Shown: positions 41,934-50,462 of the stretch, in pieces | Numbering within the stretch: position 1 is the first letter of the stretch | Layout of the letters: every line of letters starts with the position of its first letter | DNA from: Streptomyces cavernae | GTDB taxonomy: Bacteria > Actinomycetota > Actinomycetes > Streptomycetales > Streptomycetaceae | DNA: 64,000 nucleotides | Assembly (NCBI RefSeq): GCF_004023625.1 | Contig: NZ_RPDJ01000015.1 | Coordinates: forward strand, 1-64,000 | Reading direction: 5' to 3' | Made by a program: the position numbers and the translations under genes | Notes under the pieces: model-generated | The model's input: the letters and a program-made list of their open reading frames with translations, nothing else | Told to the model about the DNA's origin: nothing | Databases searched by the model: none

Positions 41934-43232
41934 TCACGACAGACCTGACAGGGCGGCGGACCGGTCGGCCCTTTCCACGAGGCGCGCGATGACATCCTCC
42001 GGAACGCAACCGCGGGCTCCGGGGTCCAGCTCCAGCCAGGGAGCTGAGAGCCCGTCCGAGGACGCTTCGACCAGCTCGCCGAATCGCTGGGGGGCGCGTG
42101 CGCACTCCTCCATCAGGTCGTCGAGCCCACAGCGTGCGATCGCGTAGGATTCCTCGCCACCGGAAGCAGGCGTCACCACGCAGCGCACCCGGCCGTCGCG
42201 AAGGTACGCCTGGAACCGGGGCGTGTTGTGCACCAGTTGCCACTGCGGTCGCTGTTCGCGGTAGGCGTTGCCGCGTTGCCAGTCGACGATCCGGATGCCG
42301 GCGGCGTCGGCGGCCTGACGCAGCGCGGCAGGAATGTCGGAGAACGGCACGACCACGGCGAAGGCGCCCAGTTGGGCGTAGGTGTGCAGTTCGTCGGCCC
42401 GCGGCAGATCGGTGAGATAGACGACGTACGGGACGGTGGGTGCCTCGGCAGGGAATGCCGCGGCCAGTCTGGCCGCCAGGTCCCAGGTGCCGTCTTCCCG
42501 GACCTCGGCCAGTGCGGTCCCAGCTGTGCCACTGCCCGGGACGGCCGCGCAGGCGCGGGTGTGCCCTGGCGTGTCGGCCACTGCGGTCTGCAGTGGTATG
42601 AGCCAGTCCGCGTGCGTTTCGAAGGACCAGCGGTAGCCGAGATCCTCCTTCTCCAGCATGAGGGTGCTCATGTTGTGGATGTCGAGGGGAGCCTCCAGCG
42701 GCACGTTGACCACCGAGAAACCGGCCTCACGCAGCAGATGGTCCCGGCGCGGGTTGTTGCTGAGCAACTGGACTGAGGAAACGCCCAGGTGGCGCAGGAT
42801 CATTACGACGGGCTCGTACGAGCGGGCGTCCACCGGTGCGTTCAGACGCCGGTACACCTCCGCGGTGTCCAGGTTCTCCCGCTGACGCATGGCGTAGATG
42901 GCGAAGTGGGCGGCGATGCCGAGGCCACGGGCGTCCTGGTCGACGCCGTAGAGCAGCAGTCCACGTCCCTGCCGGGCGAAACTGTCCATGGCCGCCTGCA
43001 GTTGGAACCCGCAGTCGCACTGCGCGGATCGCAGGACGTGTCCGAAGACACAGGCGGATTCGATCCGCAGCGGAACGGGTTCACCGTTGTCCAGATCACC
43101 GGTGTACGCCGCTATCCAGCGTCCGCCGGCGAATTGGAAGTGCCACAGGTCGAAGTGCGTGACGCGCCCGTCCCACCGTAACGGCAGCCGGGCAGGCCCG
43201 TCGGGGGCCGGAAGGGGAGGGATGTCCATCAT
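41934..43232 (-). CDS. GTP cyclohydrolase II-like protein with C-terminal extension
   Basis: A 432-residue protein. Residues about 35-215 match RibA-type GTP cyclohydrolase II: zinc cysteines in SACVFGHVLRSAQCDCGFQLQAAM, then GRGLLLYGVDQDARGLGIAAHFAIYAMRQ, YEPVVMILRHLGVSSVQLLSNNPRRDHLL and VPLEAPLDIHN. The canonical R-x-H-S before the first Cys is R-I-E-S and TGD is FGH, so substrate or chemistry may differ. The last 215 residues (TVPYVVYLTDLPRADELHTY and onward) have no recognised domain. It overlaps the cupin gene by 4 bp. Normal RibA feeds riboflavin or deazaflavin; secondary-metabolism copies feed pyrimidine-type products. Confidence 0.82.
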   Translation of the reverse strand: MMDIPPLPAPDGPARLPLRWDGRVTHFDLWHFQFAGGRWIAAYTGDLDNGEPVPLRIESACVFGHVLRSAQCDCGFQLQAAMDSFARQGRGLLLYGVDQDARGLGIAAHFAIYAMRQRENLDTAEVYRRLNAPVDARSYEPVVMILRHLGVSSVQLLSNNPRRDHLLREAGFSVVNVPLEAPLDIHNMSTLMLEKEDLGYRWSFETHADWLIPLQTAVADTPGHTRACAAVPGSGTAGTALAEVREDGTWDLAARLAAAFPAEAPTVPYVVYLTDLPRADELHTYAQLGAFAVVVPFSDIPAALRQAADAAGIRIVDWQRGNAYREQRPQWQLVHNTPRFQAYLRDGRVRCVVTPASGGEESYAIARCGLDDLMEECARAPQRFGELVEASSDGLSAPWLELDPGARGCVPEDVIARLVERADRSAALSGLS

Positions 43233-43672
43233 GAACTCATCTCGGTCAGCTCTTGGTCGCGTACGAGCACCATGCGGGTGTGGGAGTCGATGGGGTGGTG
43301 CGGGACGCCGAACGCCAGGAAGTCGAGCTGCTCGTCGTCCAGCGGTCCCTGGACCCCGTGGGGGTACTCGGCCGGCACGTATATGGAGTCTCCGGGCACG
43401 AGGACGTGGTCCTCGCCGTCGATGTGCAGGCCGCCGCGACCGCCCAGCACGTACAACAGGTGGGCGCCTTCGTGGACATGGAGGGGGAACGAGGTGCCGG
43501 GGAGCATGGTGATCCGGTCGATCCCGATGGAGAGATCGGAGAGGATCCTGGCCTGGGCGCCGCCGACTCCCGTGATGTTCTCCAGGCGTACTCCGGCGTC
43601 GTCGTACATGGTCCGCCGGACGCCATCCAGGAGATTCTGGATGTGATCATCCGGGGAGAATCGCTGTTTCAT
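43229..43672 (-). CDS. Cupin-domain protein
   Basis: A 147-residue single-domain cupin. Motif 1 is FPLHVHEGAHLLYVLGGRGGLHIDGE and motif 2 is DSIYVPAEYPHGVQGPLDDEQLDFLAF, giving three histidines and one glutamate for metal binding. The ATG at 43672 has AAGGAG 9 bases upstream and the gene heads the operon running to the aldolase at 35798. It could be an isomerase, hydrolase or dioxygenase. Cupins partnered with synthetase-like proteins are known in hydrazine formation, but the partners there are of the MetRS type, so I do not extend that here. Confidence 0.88.
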   Translation of the reverse strand: MKQRFSPDDHIQNLLDGVRRTMYDDAGVRLENITGVGGAQARILSDLSIGIDRITMLPGTSFPLHVHEGAHLLYVLGGRGGLHIDGEDHVLVPGDSIYVPAEYPHGVQGPLDDEQLDFLAFGVPHHPIDSHTRMVLVRDQELTEMSS

Positions 43673-43898
43673 GGGAAAGCTCCTTGTCCGGGCGGACACG
43701 ACGGGTCCGCTGACCGTGGGGGGACAGGTCGGTGTGCCATCACTCGGCGCGGCAGGGCGATCCGGTGGCCGAGGACGCGACAATGCGACGCATTTCGCGG
43801 AAAGGGAGGCTGCGTCAGAAATCACAGCTCCACAAAACTCTGTTGATTTGACTTTATGTAGTGTCACTATCCTTTGTCAATAAACTCGGGAAATTCAG
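43673..43898 (-). promoter_or_regulatory. Promoter region of cupin operon
   Basis: AT-rich gap between the tfuA stop and the cupin start. On the minus strand TTGACA (complement of 43874-43879) is followed by a low-GC stretch with TACATA about 15 bp on, a weak -10 candidate. TGTCACTAT at 43862-43870 matches the core of the motif at 23.9 and 49.1 kb. It separates the tfuA-ycaO group from the cupin-to-aldolase group. Confidence 0.5.
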
Positions 43899-45047
43899 TC
43901 ACTCGCGTCGGCCGGAAGGCTGCGGAACAGCCGTCCCTGTCTCCGCCGGTTTCTCGCTGCCCCAGCCTTCCGCCAACGCGCCGCCGAGTGCCGACCTGAC
44001 CGCATCCACCAGTCCCCGCCGGCCCAGTTCATCCAGCAACGGACCGGTCATGTCCCCCTGCCAGTGCCGGACAAGGGCCTCGTCGCGGGGAGAGAGCGGT
44101 GACGACGCCCGCCCATCTGGCTGGTCCGCGAACAGCAGCCCCAGGCGGTCCGCCTCGCGCGCGGAGAGAACCTCGTGGAGGGCGGCGTGCCACGCGTCGG
44201 GCTCGTGTGCGGCGACGTACTCGTGCAGAGCCGCCGGTTCGGTGCCCAGGCGGGCGTGCGCTTCGCGTGCCGCCCGTTGCTGGCGCACGACCCGCAGCAG
44301 TTTCTCCCAGTAGTAGGTGCTCTCGAAGTCGAAGCCGGTGCCCGTACCGCCGTCCGCGCCGACCCCGTCAACCGCATGCGGCGGTGTGCCGTCGTGCAGC
44401 ACCTGCCGGATGCGGGTGAGCATGGCGAGGGCGTCGTCGCGCTTCACATCCGGGCGGTTGGCACGGACGTAGTCCCGCAGGGCCTCCAACTCGTCCGCAG
44501 TCACGTGGAGATCACGGCCGGCCTTCAGCACCTGGCCCCAGGAGCGCTCCGGGTAGAAGGCGCGTTTCGCGGCCGCCGTCAGCAGATCGCAGGTGCCGGA
44601 GGTGATGAGGCCCGCGTCGCGCGCGGCGCCGAGGCCCGCCCGGATGTTCACCATGGCCTCGGACAGGGGCCGGTACCCCTCGTCCGCCGGAGCGTGGACC
44701 AGCGTGACCTCGTCGTCGTCCTCGTATTCGAGGGCGCGGTAGCCCTCGAACACCCGGCCCACCCCTTCCATCCCGAAGGTGTGCAACTCGGCGGCGCGCA
44801 GGGCCCCCATGCTGGACGCCCCGAAGACGCGGACGCCCTTGGACAGGGCGTACAGGATCTCCTTGTGCCATACCGTCGGCACCTGCTCGAACAGCCCGTC
44901 CACGATGCCGATGACAGCGGGTGGTTCCCGGTCGAGCACCAGCTCGGTCACGTCTCCACAGGTCACGGGGGGTAGATAGACGGCATCCAGGACTTCTCGG
45001 GCTCGCTCGACCGGCAGGCTCGGCCCTAGGAACACATAAACGCTCAC
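43899..45047 (-). CDS. tfuA: TfuA-like protein, YcaO partner
   Basis: A 382-residue protein with the TfuA core in residues 1-145: VYVFLGPSLPVERAREVLDAVYLPPVTCGD, AVIGIVDGLFEQVPTVWHKEILYALSKGVRVFGASSMGALRAAEL and YRPLSEAMVNIRAGL. TfuA proteins allow YcaO enzymes to install thioamides, probably by delivering sulfide. A C-terminal extension of about 230 residues is less conserved. GTG at 45047 overlaps the ycaO stop (GTGA), so the two are translationally coupled, the standard arrangement for thioamide RiPP systems. Confidence 0.92.
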   Translation of the reverse strand: MSVYVFLGPSLPVERAREVLDAVYLPPVTCGDVTELVLDREPPAVIGIVDGLFEQVPTVWHKEILYALSKGVRVFGASSMGALRAAELHTFGMEGVGRVFEGYRALEYEDDDEVTLVHAPADEGYRPLSEAMVNIRAGLGAARDAGLITSGTCDLLTAAAKRAFYPERSWGQVLKAGRDLHVTADELEALRDYVRANRPDVKRDDALAMLTRIRQVLHDGTPPHAVDGVGADGGTGTGFDFESTYYWEKLLRVVRQQRAAREAHARLGTEPAALHEYVAAHEPDAWHAALHEVLSAREADRLGLLFADQPDGRASSPLSPRDEALVRHWQGDMTGPLLDELGRRGLVDAVRSALGGALAEGWGSEKPAETGTAVPQPSGRRE

Positions 45048-46339
45048 AGCCCGGCCTCCTGCTTCCGGCGCGCCCGTTCCCGAGCCCGGCGGCCGGGGGT
45101 GTAACCGATGAACAGTGAGTAGTGCTCAAGCCCGGGGACGACTACCTTGACAGTGGGAATGCGTAGTTCGGGCCGGGTCAGGTCGACGACGGTCACGCAG
45201 TCGATCCCGATGCCCCGCAGGCGGTCGAGTATGTCGGTGAGGTCGTCGTTGAGTACGGGATTGTCGATGCCGACCGACGGGTCGAAGACCCGGGTTCCGG
45301 GACGGGAGAAGAACACCTGTCGGGTCATCGCCAGGGTGCGCGCGCTGTTCTGCGCGTCGTACATGGTGCGGAAGTTCTCGTCGCGACTGGCCGCGATAAC
45401 AGTGATCCGGCTCTGTGCTGCCTCGGTCAGCGCGCGGGACAGGGCGACCGCCGGTGAGGTGTGGGCTCCATAGCCCCAGCACGCGCCGAACGAGCGCCAC
45501 CCGGGCCGTTCGGCGCGCTCCACCACACAGCACTGGAAGACCGGTATGCCGGTGTCGCCGGTGACGTCCCATACGGCGACCTCCAGTCCGGCGTCCTCGA
45601 AAGCCGCGATGAGGCCCTTGCAAGCCGGGTCGTTCACGGTGGTCGTGTCCACCTTGGTGGCGTCGGCGTCCGCCTTGCTGCGCAGCCCGGTCCACCACAG
45701 CGTCAGGGCGTCGCGTTCCACGAGTTCACAAATTCCGTGGATCGTCGCCTCGACGAGGTTGTTGCCGGACGCCAGTCCGTTGGAACCCACCTTGAAGGTG
45801 GTGTCGGCGTAGTCCAGTCCCACCTTGTTGAGCCGCACGTTCTCGTGCGGTAGCCACATCGGTGAGCACTGGAGCAGGTCATAGCCTTCCACCCAGTACA
45901 TCGGGAGGTCGTCGCGCAAGGCCGCCCGGGCGGGCGTTTCACGTGAGCCCTCGCCCGCCGTGTCGAGGCCGCCACGCAGCGGCAGTTGGTGGATGTCGAG
46001 CACCGGGAACCGCCGCCTGAGGTTTCGGTACGAGTCGTGCCGCAGCGGGCCGTCGAAGAACTCGGCGTGCCAGTACTCGATCGACTCCATGAGCGCGGAA
46101 GCCTTCGCCGCGTCGTGGTCGACGCCCTTGCCCTGAGAGACCGACAGGGAGCGGGAGTTGGGCCGGATCGCGTTGTAGACCGGTATCCCGATCCAGTCGA
46201 GACCCGTCATATTGGCCAGCCTGGTGATGCCGAAGCGATCCATCATCGCGCCGTAGTCGGCCAGGGTCTCCGACGGCGGGCGGGAGCGATGCGTACCGTC
46301 GCGGTGCTCCTTGGGATACCTCGTGCTCAATGCCTTCAT
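45044..46339 (-). CDS. ycaO: YcaO-domain ATP-dependent cyclodehydratase/thioamidase
   Basis: A 431-residue stand-alone YcaO. ATP and magnesium motifs are visible: ALMESIEYWHAEFF, EATIHGICELVERDALTLWW and ITVIAASRDENFR. The sequence begins MKALSTRYPKEHRDGTHRS; ATG 46339 has AGAGGTGG in front. There is no E1-like or docking partner, and TfuA follows directly, so the predicted reaction is phosphorylation of a backbone amide and replacement of oxygen by sulfur. Likely substrate is the 60-residue peptide encoded at 49172. Confidence 0.94.
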   Translation of the reverse strand: MKALSTRYPKEHRDGTHRSRPPSETLADYGAMMDRFGITRLANMTGLDWIGIPVYNAIRPNSRSLSVSQGKGVDHDAAKASALMESIEYWHAEFFDGPLRHDSYRNLRRRFPVLDIHQLPLRGGLDTAGEGSRETPARAALRDDLPMYWVEGYDLLQCSPMWLPHENVRLNKVGLDYADTTFKVGSNGLASGNNLVEATIHGICELVERDALTLWWTGLRSKADADATKVDTTTVNDPACKGLIAAFEDAGLEVAVWDVTGDTGIPVFQCCVVERAERPGWRSFGACWGYGAHTSPAVALSRALTEAAQSRITVIAASRDENFRTMYDAQNSARTLAMTRQVFFSRPGTRVFDPSVGIDNPVLNDDLTDILDRLRGIGIDCVTVVDLTRPELRIPTVKVVVPGLEHYSLFIGYTPGRRARERARRKQEAGL

Positions 46340-46377
46340 TGCCACCTCTCGATCGGTTCTGAACCGGGAACGCGGGC

Positions 46378-47121
46378 TCATGGGACGGGGCCGCCGGAAG
46401 ACTCGCTGACGGCTTGCTGCTGAATGGGGAACTGGAAGGTGGAGTAGTCCCCGGCTGTTACGAGCGCGACGGCCAAGCGGCGCAGCCCTGGGTAAGTGCC
46501 GTTTGGCAGTGACACGTCGAGCGTTGTCACACCGGGTGCCAGCCGGTGAGGCACGCCGGCGTTCTCCTCGTGACCGCCGACCGGCTGCAGGCAGGTCACG
46601 AACCAGCCGCCCGCGGGCAGCGGAGCGGGGAAGGTCAGCCGGATACCCGGGCCGGCGGTGCGGTCGGCCGTGGGAGGCCCGAATCCGTGGGGCAGGCTGT
46701 AGGCGGGGCCGCACCTTTCGCACACGTAGAGGCGCCGCGGCGCCGTGGTCCAGCGGGGTACCAGCTCCAAACTCAGCAGCCGACGGCCACAGTCGTGGCG
46801 TCGGCCGGTGTCGGTCTCCGGGCTGTAGCCGATGGCGCCGGTCAGGTAGTCGTGGACGTCTGGGCCCCGACGGGCGAGGATGACACGGAAGAAGGCCGTC
46901 AGAGCACGCCCCGTGTCCTCCTGCCCGGTCGGCGGGAGGCCGTTCTCAAGCCGTCGGCGCTCCCCGTCCAGCAGGGCGGCCAGCCTGCTTCCCAACTGGG
47001 CCGGACAGTCGTCGGCGGCGACCGCGGCCCTGACCATGACGGCTTGGAGCAGGAGTTCGCCCGCGCGTGCGAGCGTCTCGTCCGGGCAGAGGTAGCCGAT
47101 GCGTGCGTCCCCCTCACTCAC
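46378..47121 (-). CDS. Uncharacterised protein with Cys motif
   Basis: A 247-residue protein starting GTG at 47121, overlapping the protease-like gene by 8 bp. The N-terminal half is helical (TLARAGELLLQAVMVRAAVAADD, ALTAFFRVILARRG). A central segment has LLSLELVPRWTTAPRRLYVCERCGPAY, with CERC that may be half of a zinc site. The C-terminus reads like beta-strands (WFVTCLQPVGGHEENAG, GVTTLDVSLPNGTYPGLRRLAVALVT). I do not recognise a family. It is probably co-translated with the CHAT-like protein. Confidence 0.65.
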   Translation of the reverse strand: MSEGDARIGYLCPDETLARAGELLLQAVMVRAAVAADDCPAQLGSRLAALLDGERRRLENGLPPTGQEDTGRALTAFFRVILARRGPDVHDYLTGAIGYSPETDTGRRHDCGRRLLSLELVPRWTTAPRRLYVCERCGPAYSLPHGFGPPTADRTAGPGIRLTFPAPLPAGGWFVTCLQPVGGHEENAGVPHRLAPGVTTLDVSLPNGTYPGLRRLAVALVTAGDYSTFQFPIQQQAVSESSGGPVP

Positions 47122-49093
47122 CGCTCGCCTCACCGGTGCCGAAAGCCCGCAGGACGGAGAAGTGTCCTTCCACGGCGTGCACCAGGAACACCCGGCACGC
47201 ACCGGGAGGAACCTGGGCACAGCCTCGGGAGGCCGGCACCGTCACGCGTCCCGGAGTCCGGCCGGCGAACACCAGGGTGCAGGCCCCCGTCAGGCCATCG
47301 TGTTCCCATCGCACCAGGGCACGGTGAGCTTCGTGCCGGACGTGCCGCGGCACCCGCGCCGACGCATCCGGAACGTCGGCGAGCAGCCCGTCGACGGTGC
47401 ACCGGCGTACCAGCCGACGGTAGTCGCGATACAGAGGACTGCGGTGTTCCCGCGTCACGACCGGACGGGCACACTGAGGGCAGGGCGCGGACTGTCGGCT
47501 CCCGGCCGGTACGCACAGGTGCGCCCACGCGGGTTCGTCGGGCCCGACGCCCGTCGCGTCGGCCGTCCGGGCTGCGACCCAGTCGGCCAGTGATCGGGCC
47601 AACCGCCGGTCGGACACCGGCAGAACGGACTGCGTCCGGATCGCTCGCACGCCTGCTTCGGCCAGGAGCCGCGCCGCGCCGACGTCACCGTTGTGGGCCG
47701 CCATGTCGGAGGCGAAGAGCAGGCGGGGCGCGGGCTCCAGGGGGCGGGGACCGCTGATCGGGGAGTCCGCCGATGACGGGTGCGGGCCGGCCCGTTCGGG
47801 GCCGGAGCCGGGAGGGGGCGCCGGGGGAGTCCTCGCTCCGGGCCTCCGCCTGCCCGCTCTCCTCGGCACCGGATCGTGGTCCTGGGCGAGGTGGGGGTCG
47901 GATGTCGCCGTCAGGGTCAGGTCTGGGTCGCCGACGCACAGATAGGACGGCGGTCCGCCCGCGGACAGGGCGTTGACCCGAAGGGCGACCTCTCCCAGGG
48001 AGGCGCCGTTGCGCAGGAGGGTTGCCACGGCCACGCCCAGTTGCGGGGTTCCATGGTTGATACGGGTGGAGGCGACCAGGCCGACGGTGTCGCGGCCCGT
48101 CAGCAGGCGCCGTGAGAACTGGAACCGCGGATCGAGCAAGCCGCCATGCGGCTGGTAGGCGGAGCAGGAGAGCATCACCATCAGGCGGGTACGTACCGCG
48201 GACGCGCCGTGGAAGGCCACAAATCCTGTCTTGTGGTCGAGCCTGCAGTGCCCTCCCCCCTGGCAGGGCAGGAACTTCTCCCCTTGCCGTCCGGGAGCGG
48301 GCCGGGAGGGGTCGGCCTGGAGGCACAGTACGTGGCTGCCGACCCGGAAGTCGGCACCGTTGCCGTGGCTGTGCAGTACCACCGCTTCCACGCCCGTACG
48401 CAGCAGCTCCAGGAACTGCCCCGCCTGTGCCGAGCCATAGGCATCGGGCAGCCCGCCGGGAGGACCGGAACGGAAATCGCAGTACAGCGCGGTGCGGTGG
48501 GCGAACGGCCGGTGCAGTCGGCGGAGGGCCCAGGCTCGTGCCACCAGAAACGCTGCCTCCGTACGATCCATCGGCAGGGGAAGGACACCCACGGGCAGGT
48601 TCATGTTCCGGCCGTGCTCGAACAGCATCCCGGCGGTGCCGAAGTCGAAGTCCTCCTCGGGCAGAACGACGAAACCGGAACCGCTTTCCGCAGCGGCGAT
48701 CGCGGCCCGAGGCCACTCTCTGCCACCGGACACGGCCAGGAACGGTCGCCCCAGCGCGTCGGCGTAACTCCGCGCGAGGTCGCCCCCCGTGCCCCACCCG
48801 ATGACCAACCCGCCGCTATGAACACCCTGGTCGTGCGCCTCCCGGCTCCTGTTCGTGACCGGTGCCGCGACGGCGGCCGGCAGGCCGAGCATCGTGAGTC
48901 GGTGCACGAGCACCGTGGCCGAGACGTCGTCGGGAGGGGTGAGGACCGAGGGGTTCCCGCTGACTGCCACCCCTGACCGTGTGGGGCCGATGACTGTCGA
49001 GAGCCCTGCTCCACCAGAGTCCACTGGGACCGCCGAAGGGAAGTTGACTGACTTCACAATATTTTTTGTATCACAGTCACATTCTCTTGTCAC
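47114..49093 (-). CDS. CHAT/caspase-like peptidase
   Basis: A protein of up to 659 residues. The centre has the caspase-fold dyad of clan CD: His in VVLHSHGNGADF (about residue 242) and Cys in RLMVMLSCSAYQPHGG (about residue 311), followed by GLVASTRINHG and SYLCVGDPDLTL, as in CHAT proteases. The C-terminal region has CX2C pairs (CPQCARPVVTREHRSPLYRDYRRLVRRC). The GTG at 49093 has no ribosome site and a later start is possible. Divergent from the precursor gene 78 bp away, it may be the leader peptidase or a defence-type effector; I favour the former by context. Confidence 0.75.
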   Translation of the reverse strand: MTRECDCDTKNIVKSVNFPSAVPVDSGGAGLSTVIGPTRSGVAVSGNPSVLTPPDDVSATVLVHRLTMLGLPAAVAAPVTNRSREAHDQGVHSGGLVIGWGTGGDLARSYADALGRPFLAVSGGREWPRAAIAAAESGSGFVVLPEEDFDFGTAGMLFEHGRNMNLPVGVLPLPMDRTEAAFLVARAWALRRLHRPFAHRTALYCDFRSGPPGGLPDAYGSAQAGQFLELLRTGVEAVVLHSHGNGADFRVGSHVLCLQADPSRPAPGRQGEKFLPCQGGGHCRLDHKTGFVAFHGASAVRTRLMVMLSCSAYQPHGGLLDPRFQFSRRLLTGRDTVGLVASTRINHGTPQLGVAVATLLRNGASLGEVALRVNALSAGGPPSYLCVGDPDLTLTATSDPHLAQDHDPVPRRAGRRRPGARTPPAPPPGSGPERAGPHPSSADSPISGPRPLEPAPRLLFASDMAAHNGDVGAARLLAEAGVRAIRTQSVLPVSDRRLARSLADWVAARTADATGVGPDEPAWAHLCVPAGSRQSAPCPQCARPVVTREHRSPLYRDYRRLVRRCTVDGLLADVPDASARVPRHVRHEAHRALVRWEHDGLTGACTLVFAGRTPGRVTVPASRGCAQVPPGACRVFLVHAVEGHFSVLRAFGTGEASGE

Positions 49094-49115
49094 TATTCAA
49101 GTCCGTAGGTTAGAT
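49084..49115 (+). promoter_or_regulatory. Promoter of candidate precursor gene with shared motif
   Basis: TTGTCA (49087-49092), 17 bp, TTAGAT (49110-49115). The element CTCTTGTCACTATT (49084-49097) is the exact reverse complement of AATAGTGACAAGAG at 23910-23923. The flanking 49050-49083 stretch is very AT-rich and may hold the divergent promoter of the CHAT-like gene. Confidence 0.55.
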
Positions 49116-49171
49116 TCCTCGCCAGGGCGCCAGGGAGGCGACCGCCAGGGCGCGAAATGGAGGATCTGTCG

Positions 49172-49354
49172 ATGACTTCAGCAGGCAGTGGAGAGGAAAG
49201 CTTCGAGCCTGGCCCGAGGAAGCTGGACGTGGAGGGGGACGACGTGGGCGGGGACATCGCTCCCGCTACGGATTTAGATGATGCCCAGACTTATTTCGAG
49301 GAGTTGGCCATGGTCAAGGACAGCATTCTCGAAGGCGTTATCACCTACTGGTGA
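49172..49354 (+). CDS. Candidate thioamide RiPP precursor peptide (60 aa)
   Basis: A 60-residue acidic peptide. It begins MTSAGSGEESFEPGPRKLDV, continues with many Asp and Glu (EGDDVGGDIAPATDLDDAQ), and ends TYFEELAMVKDSILEGVITYW. The ATG at 49172 is chosen because GGAGG is 8 bases upstream; an in-frame ATG at 49157 overlaps that site. An acidic leader and a short hydrophobic, aromatic C-terminus is a typical RiPP layout. A core at or near GVITYW is my guess. It is divergent from the protease, YcaO and TfuA genes and shares their promoter region. Confidence 0.72.
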   Translation: MTSAGSGEESFEPGPRKLDVEGDDVGGDIAPATDLDDAQTYFEELAMVKDSILEGVITYW

Positions 49355-49435
49355 TCGTCCGAGGCCCGGTCGCCGGGCCGCCCAGACAGCAGGTCCCCGG
49401 CCCGGAGACTCCGACCGGATCAGCAGGAAGGACAC

Positions 49436-50257
49436 ATGCCCGTGCAACCGCAGGTGCTGGAACCGAGCGAGATCGACAAGTTTCGGTCCCAGGGGTTCCT
49501 GGGACCCCTCGCGCTCATGCCACCTCAGGAGATGACCCGGCTCCGCGGGGATCTTGAAAAGGTCCTCGCCTCCCCGGGGCTGGCACCGTCACCTCCGCCG
49601 GAGGAATCCGAGGGCCGGCTCTCCTCGCTCGTCGCCGACCGAGGTGGTGCCGGCCCGGTGCCATATGTGGAATGCCGACACCTTGACTCACCCGTCGTGC
49701 ACCAGTTGTGCACACATCCGAGGCTGCTGTCGGTGGCGCGTTCCCTGTACGGGCCGGATCTGCTGCTGTGGCGTTCCACCTTCATCGCCAAGGCGTCCGG
49801 TGGGCCCGAGTTCCGGTGGCACCAGGACTGGGGCGGTGTGCACGCGCCGGACGAGGCGTACGGGCTGGAGCCGCCGCTGCTCTTCACCTTCTGGATAGCC
49901 ATTACCGAGGTGACGGAGGACAACGGGTGTCTGCGCTTCCTGCCCGGCACACGCGCCGTGCTGCCCACTGTGCCTTCCGGGCCCGGTAAGCGCGCCACCC
50001 TCTTGGTGGACGAAAAGGCTGTGGACGATTCGGCCGCGGTCTCGGTGCCGCTTCAGCCAGGGGAGTTCGTGGTGTTCACTGACCGGGCCCTGCACTCCTC
50101 GCCTCCGAACGCCTCGCAGGCCGAGCGACTCGGCCTGGCGGTTCGCTTCACACTGCCGGCGGTAAAGGTCAGGCCGCACTTCCCCCAGCACGCGTGCATG
50201 CTGGCTTCAGGCGAAGACCGGACGCTGTTCAATACCCTCGCGTCCCCGCCGGTCTAG
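49436..50257 (+). CDS. Phytanoyl-CoA dioxygenase (PhyH)-family Fe(II)/2-oxoglutarate oxygenase
   Basis: A 273-residue oxygenase. The iron facial triad is His and Asp in FRWHQDWGGVH (about residues 123-131) and a distal His in FTDRALHSSPPNAS. A 2-oxoglutarate-binding Arg lies in LAVRFTLP. The ATG has AGGAAGG upstream and the gene follows the candidate precursor by 81 bp, so it may hydroxylate the peptide or a building block. All iron ligands are intact. Confidence 0.9.
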   Translation: MPVQPQVLEPSEIDKFRSQGFLGPLALMPPQEMTRLRGDLEKVLASPGLAPSPPPEESEGRLSSLVADRGGAGPVPYVECRHLDSPVVHQLCTHPRLLSVARSLYGPDLLLWRSTFIAKASGGPEFRWHQDWGGVHAPDEAYGLEPPLLFTFWIAITEVTEDNGCLRFLPGTRAVLPTVPSGPGKRATLLVDEKAVDDSAAVSVPLQPGEFVVFTDRALHSSPPNASQAERLGLAVRFTLPAVKVRPHFPQHACMLASGEDRTLFNTLASPPV

Positions 50258-50462
50258 ACAAGCCTGGCCTGGTCACCTCCCCGCGCGGCCGCGGTCGCGC
50301 CGCTGTGCGGGACGACCCTGACAAAGGCCATGCCGCCTCGCCTCTTTGGTCATGCCCCTGGTCACAGCCGGCCCCTGCGGCCCGCTACTGGGGCCGTCGA
50401 CAGCCGACCGAAGGCCGACGGACCTGATACCGGTTTTCAGCCCATGTGAGCGGTGGATCACC

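Noticed and set aside
43229..43672. Cupin plus synthetase-like gene as a hydrazine-forming pair
   Set aside because: Known hydrazine synthetases join a cupin to a MetRS-like (class I) domain and need an N-hydroxylase. Here the synthetase homologue is class II ProRS-like and no such hydroxylase is seen.
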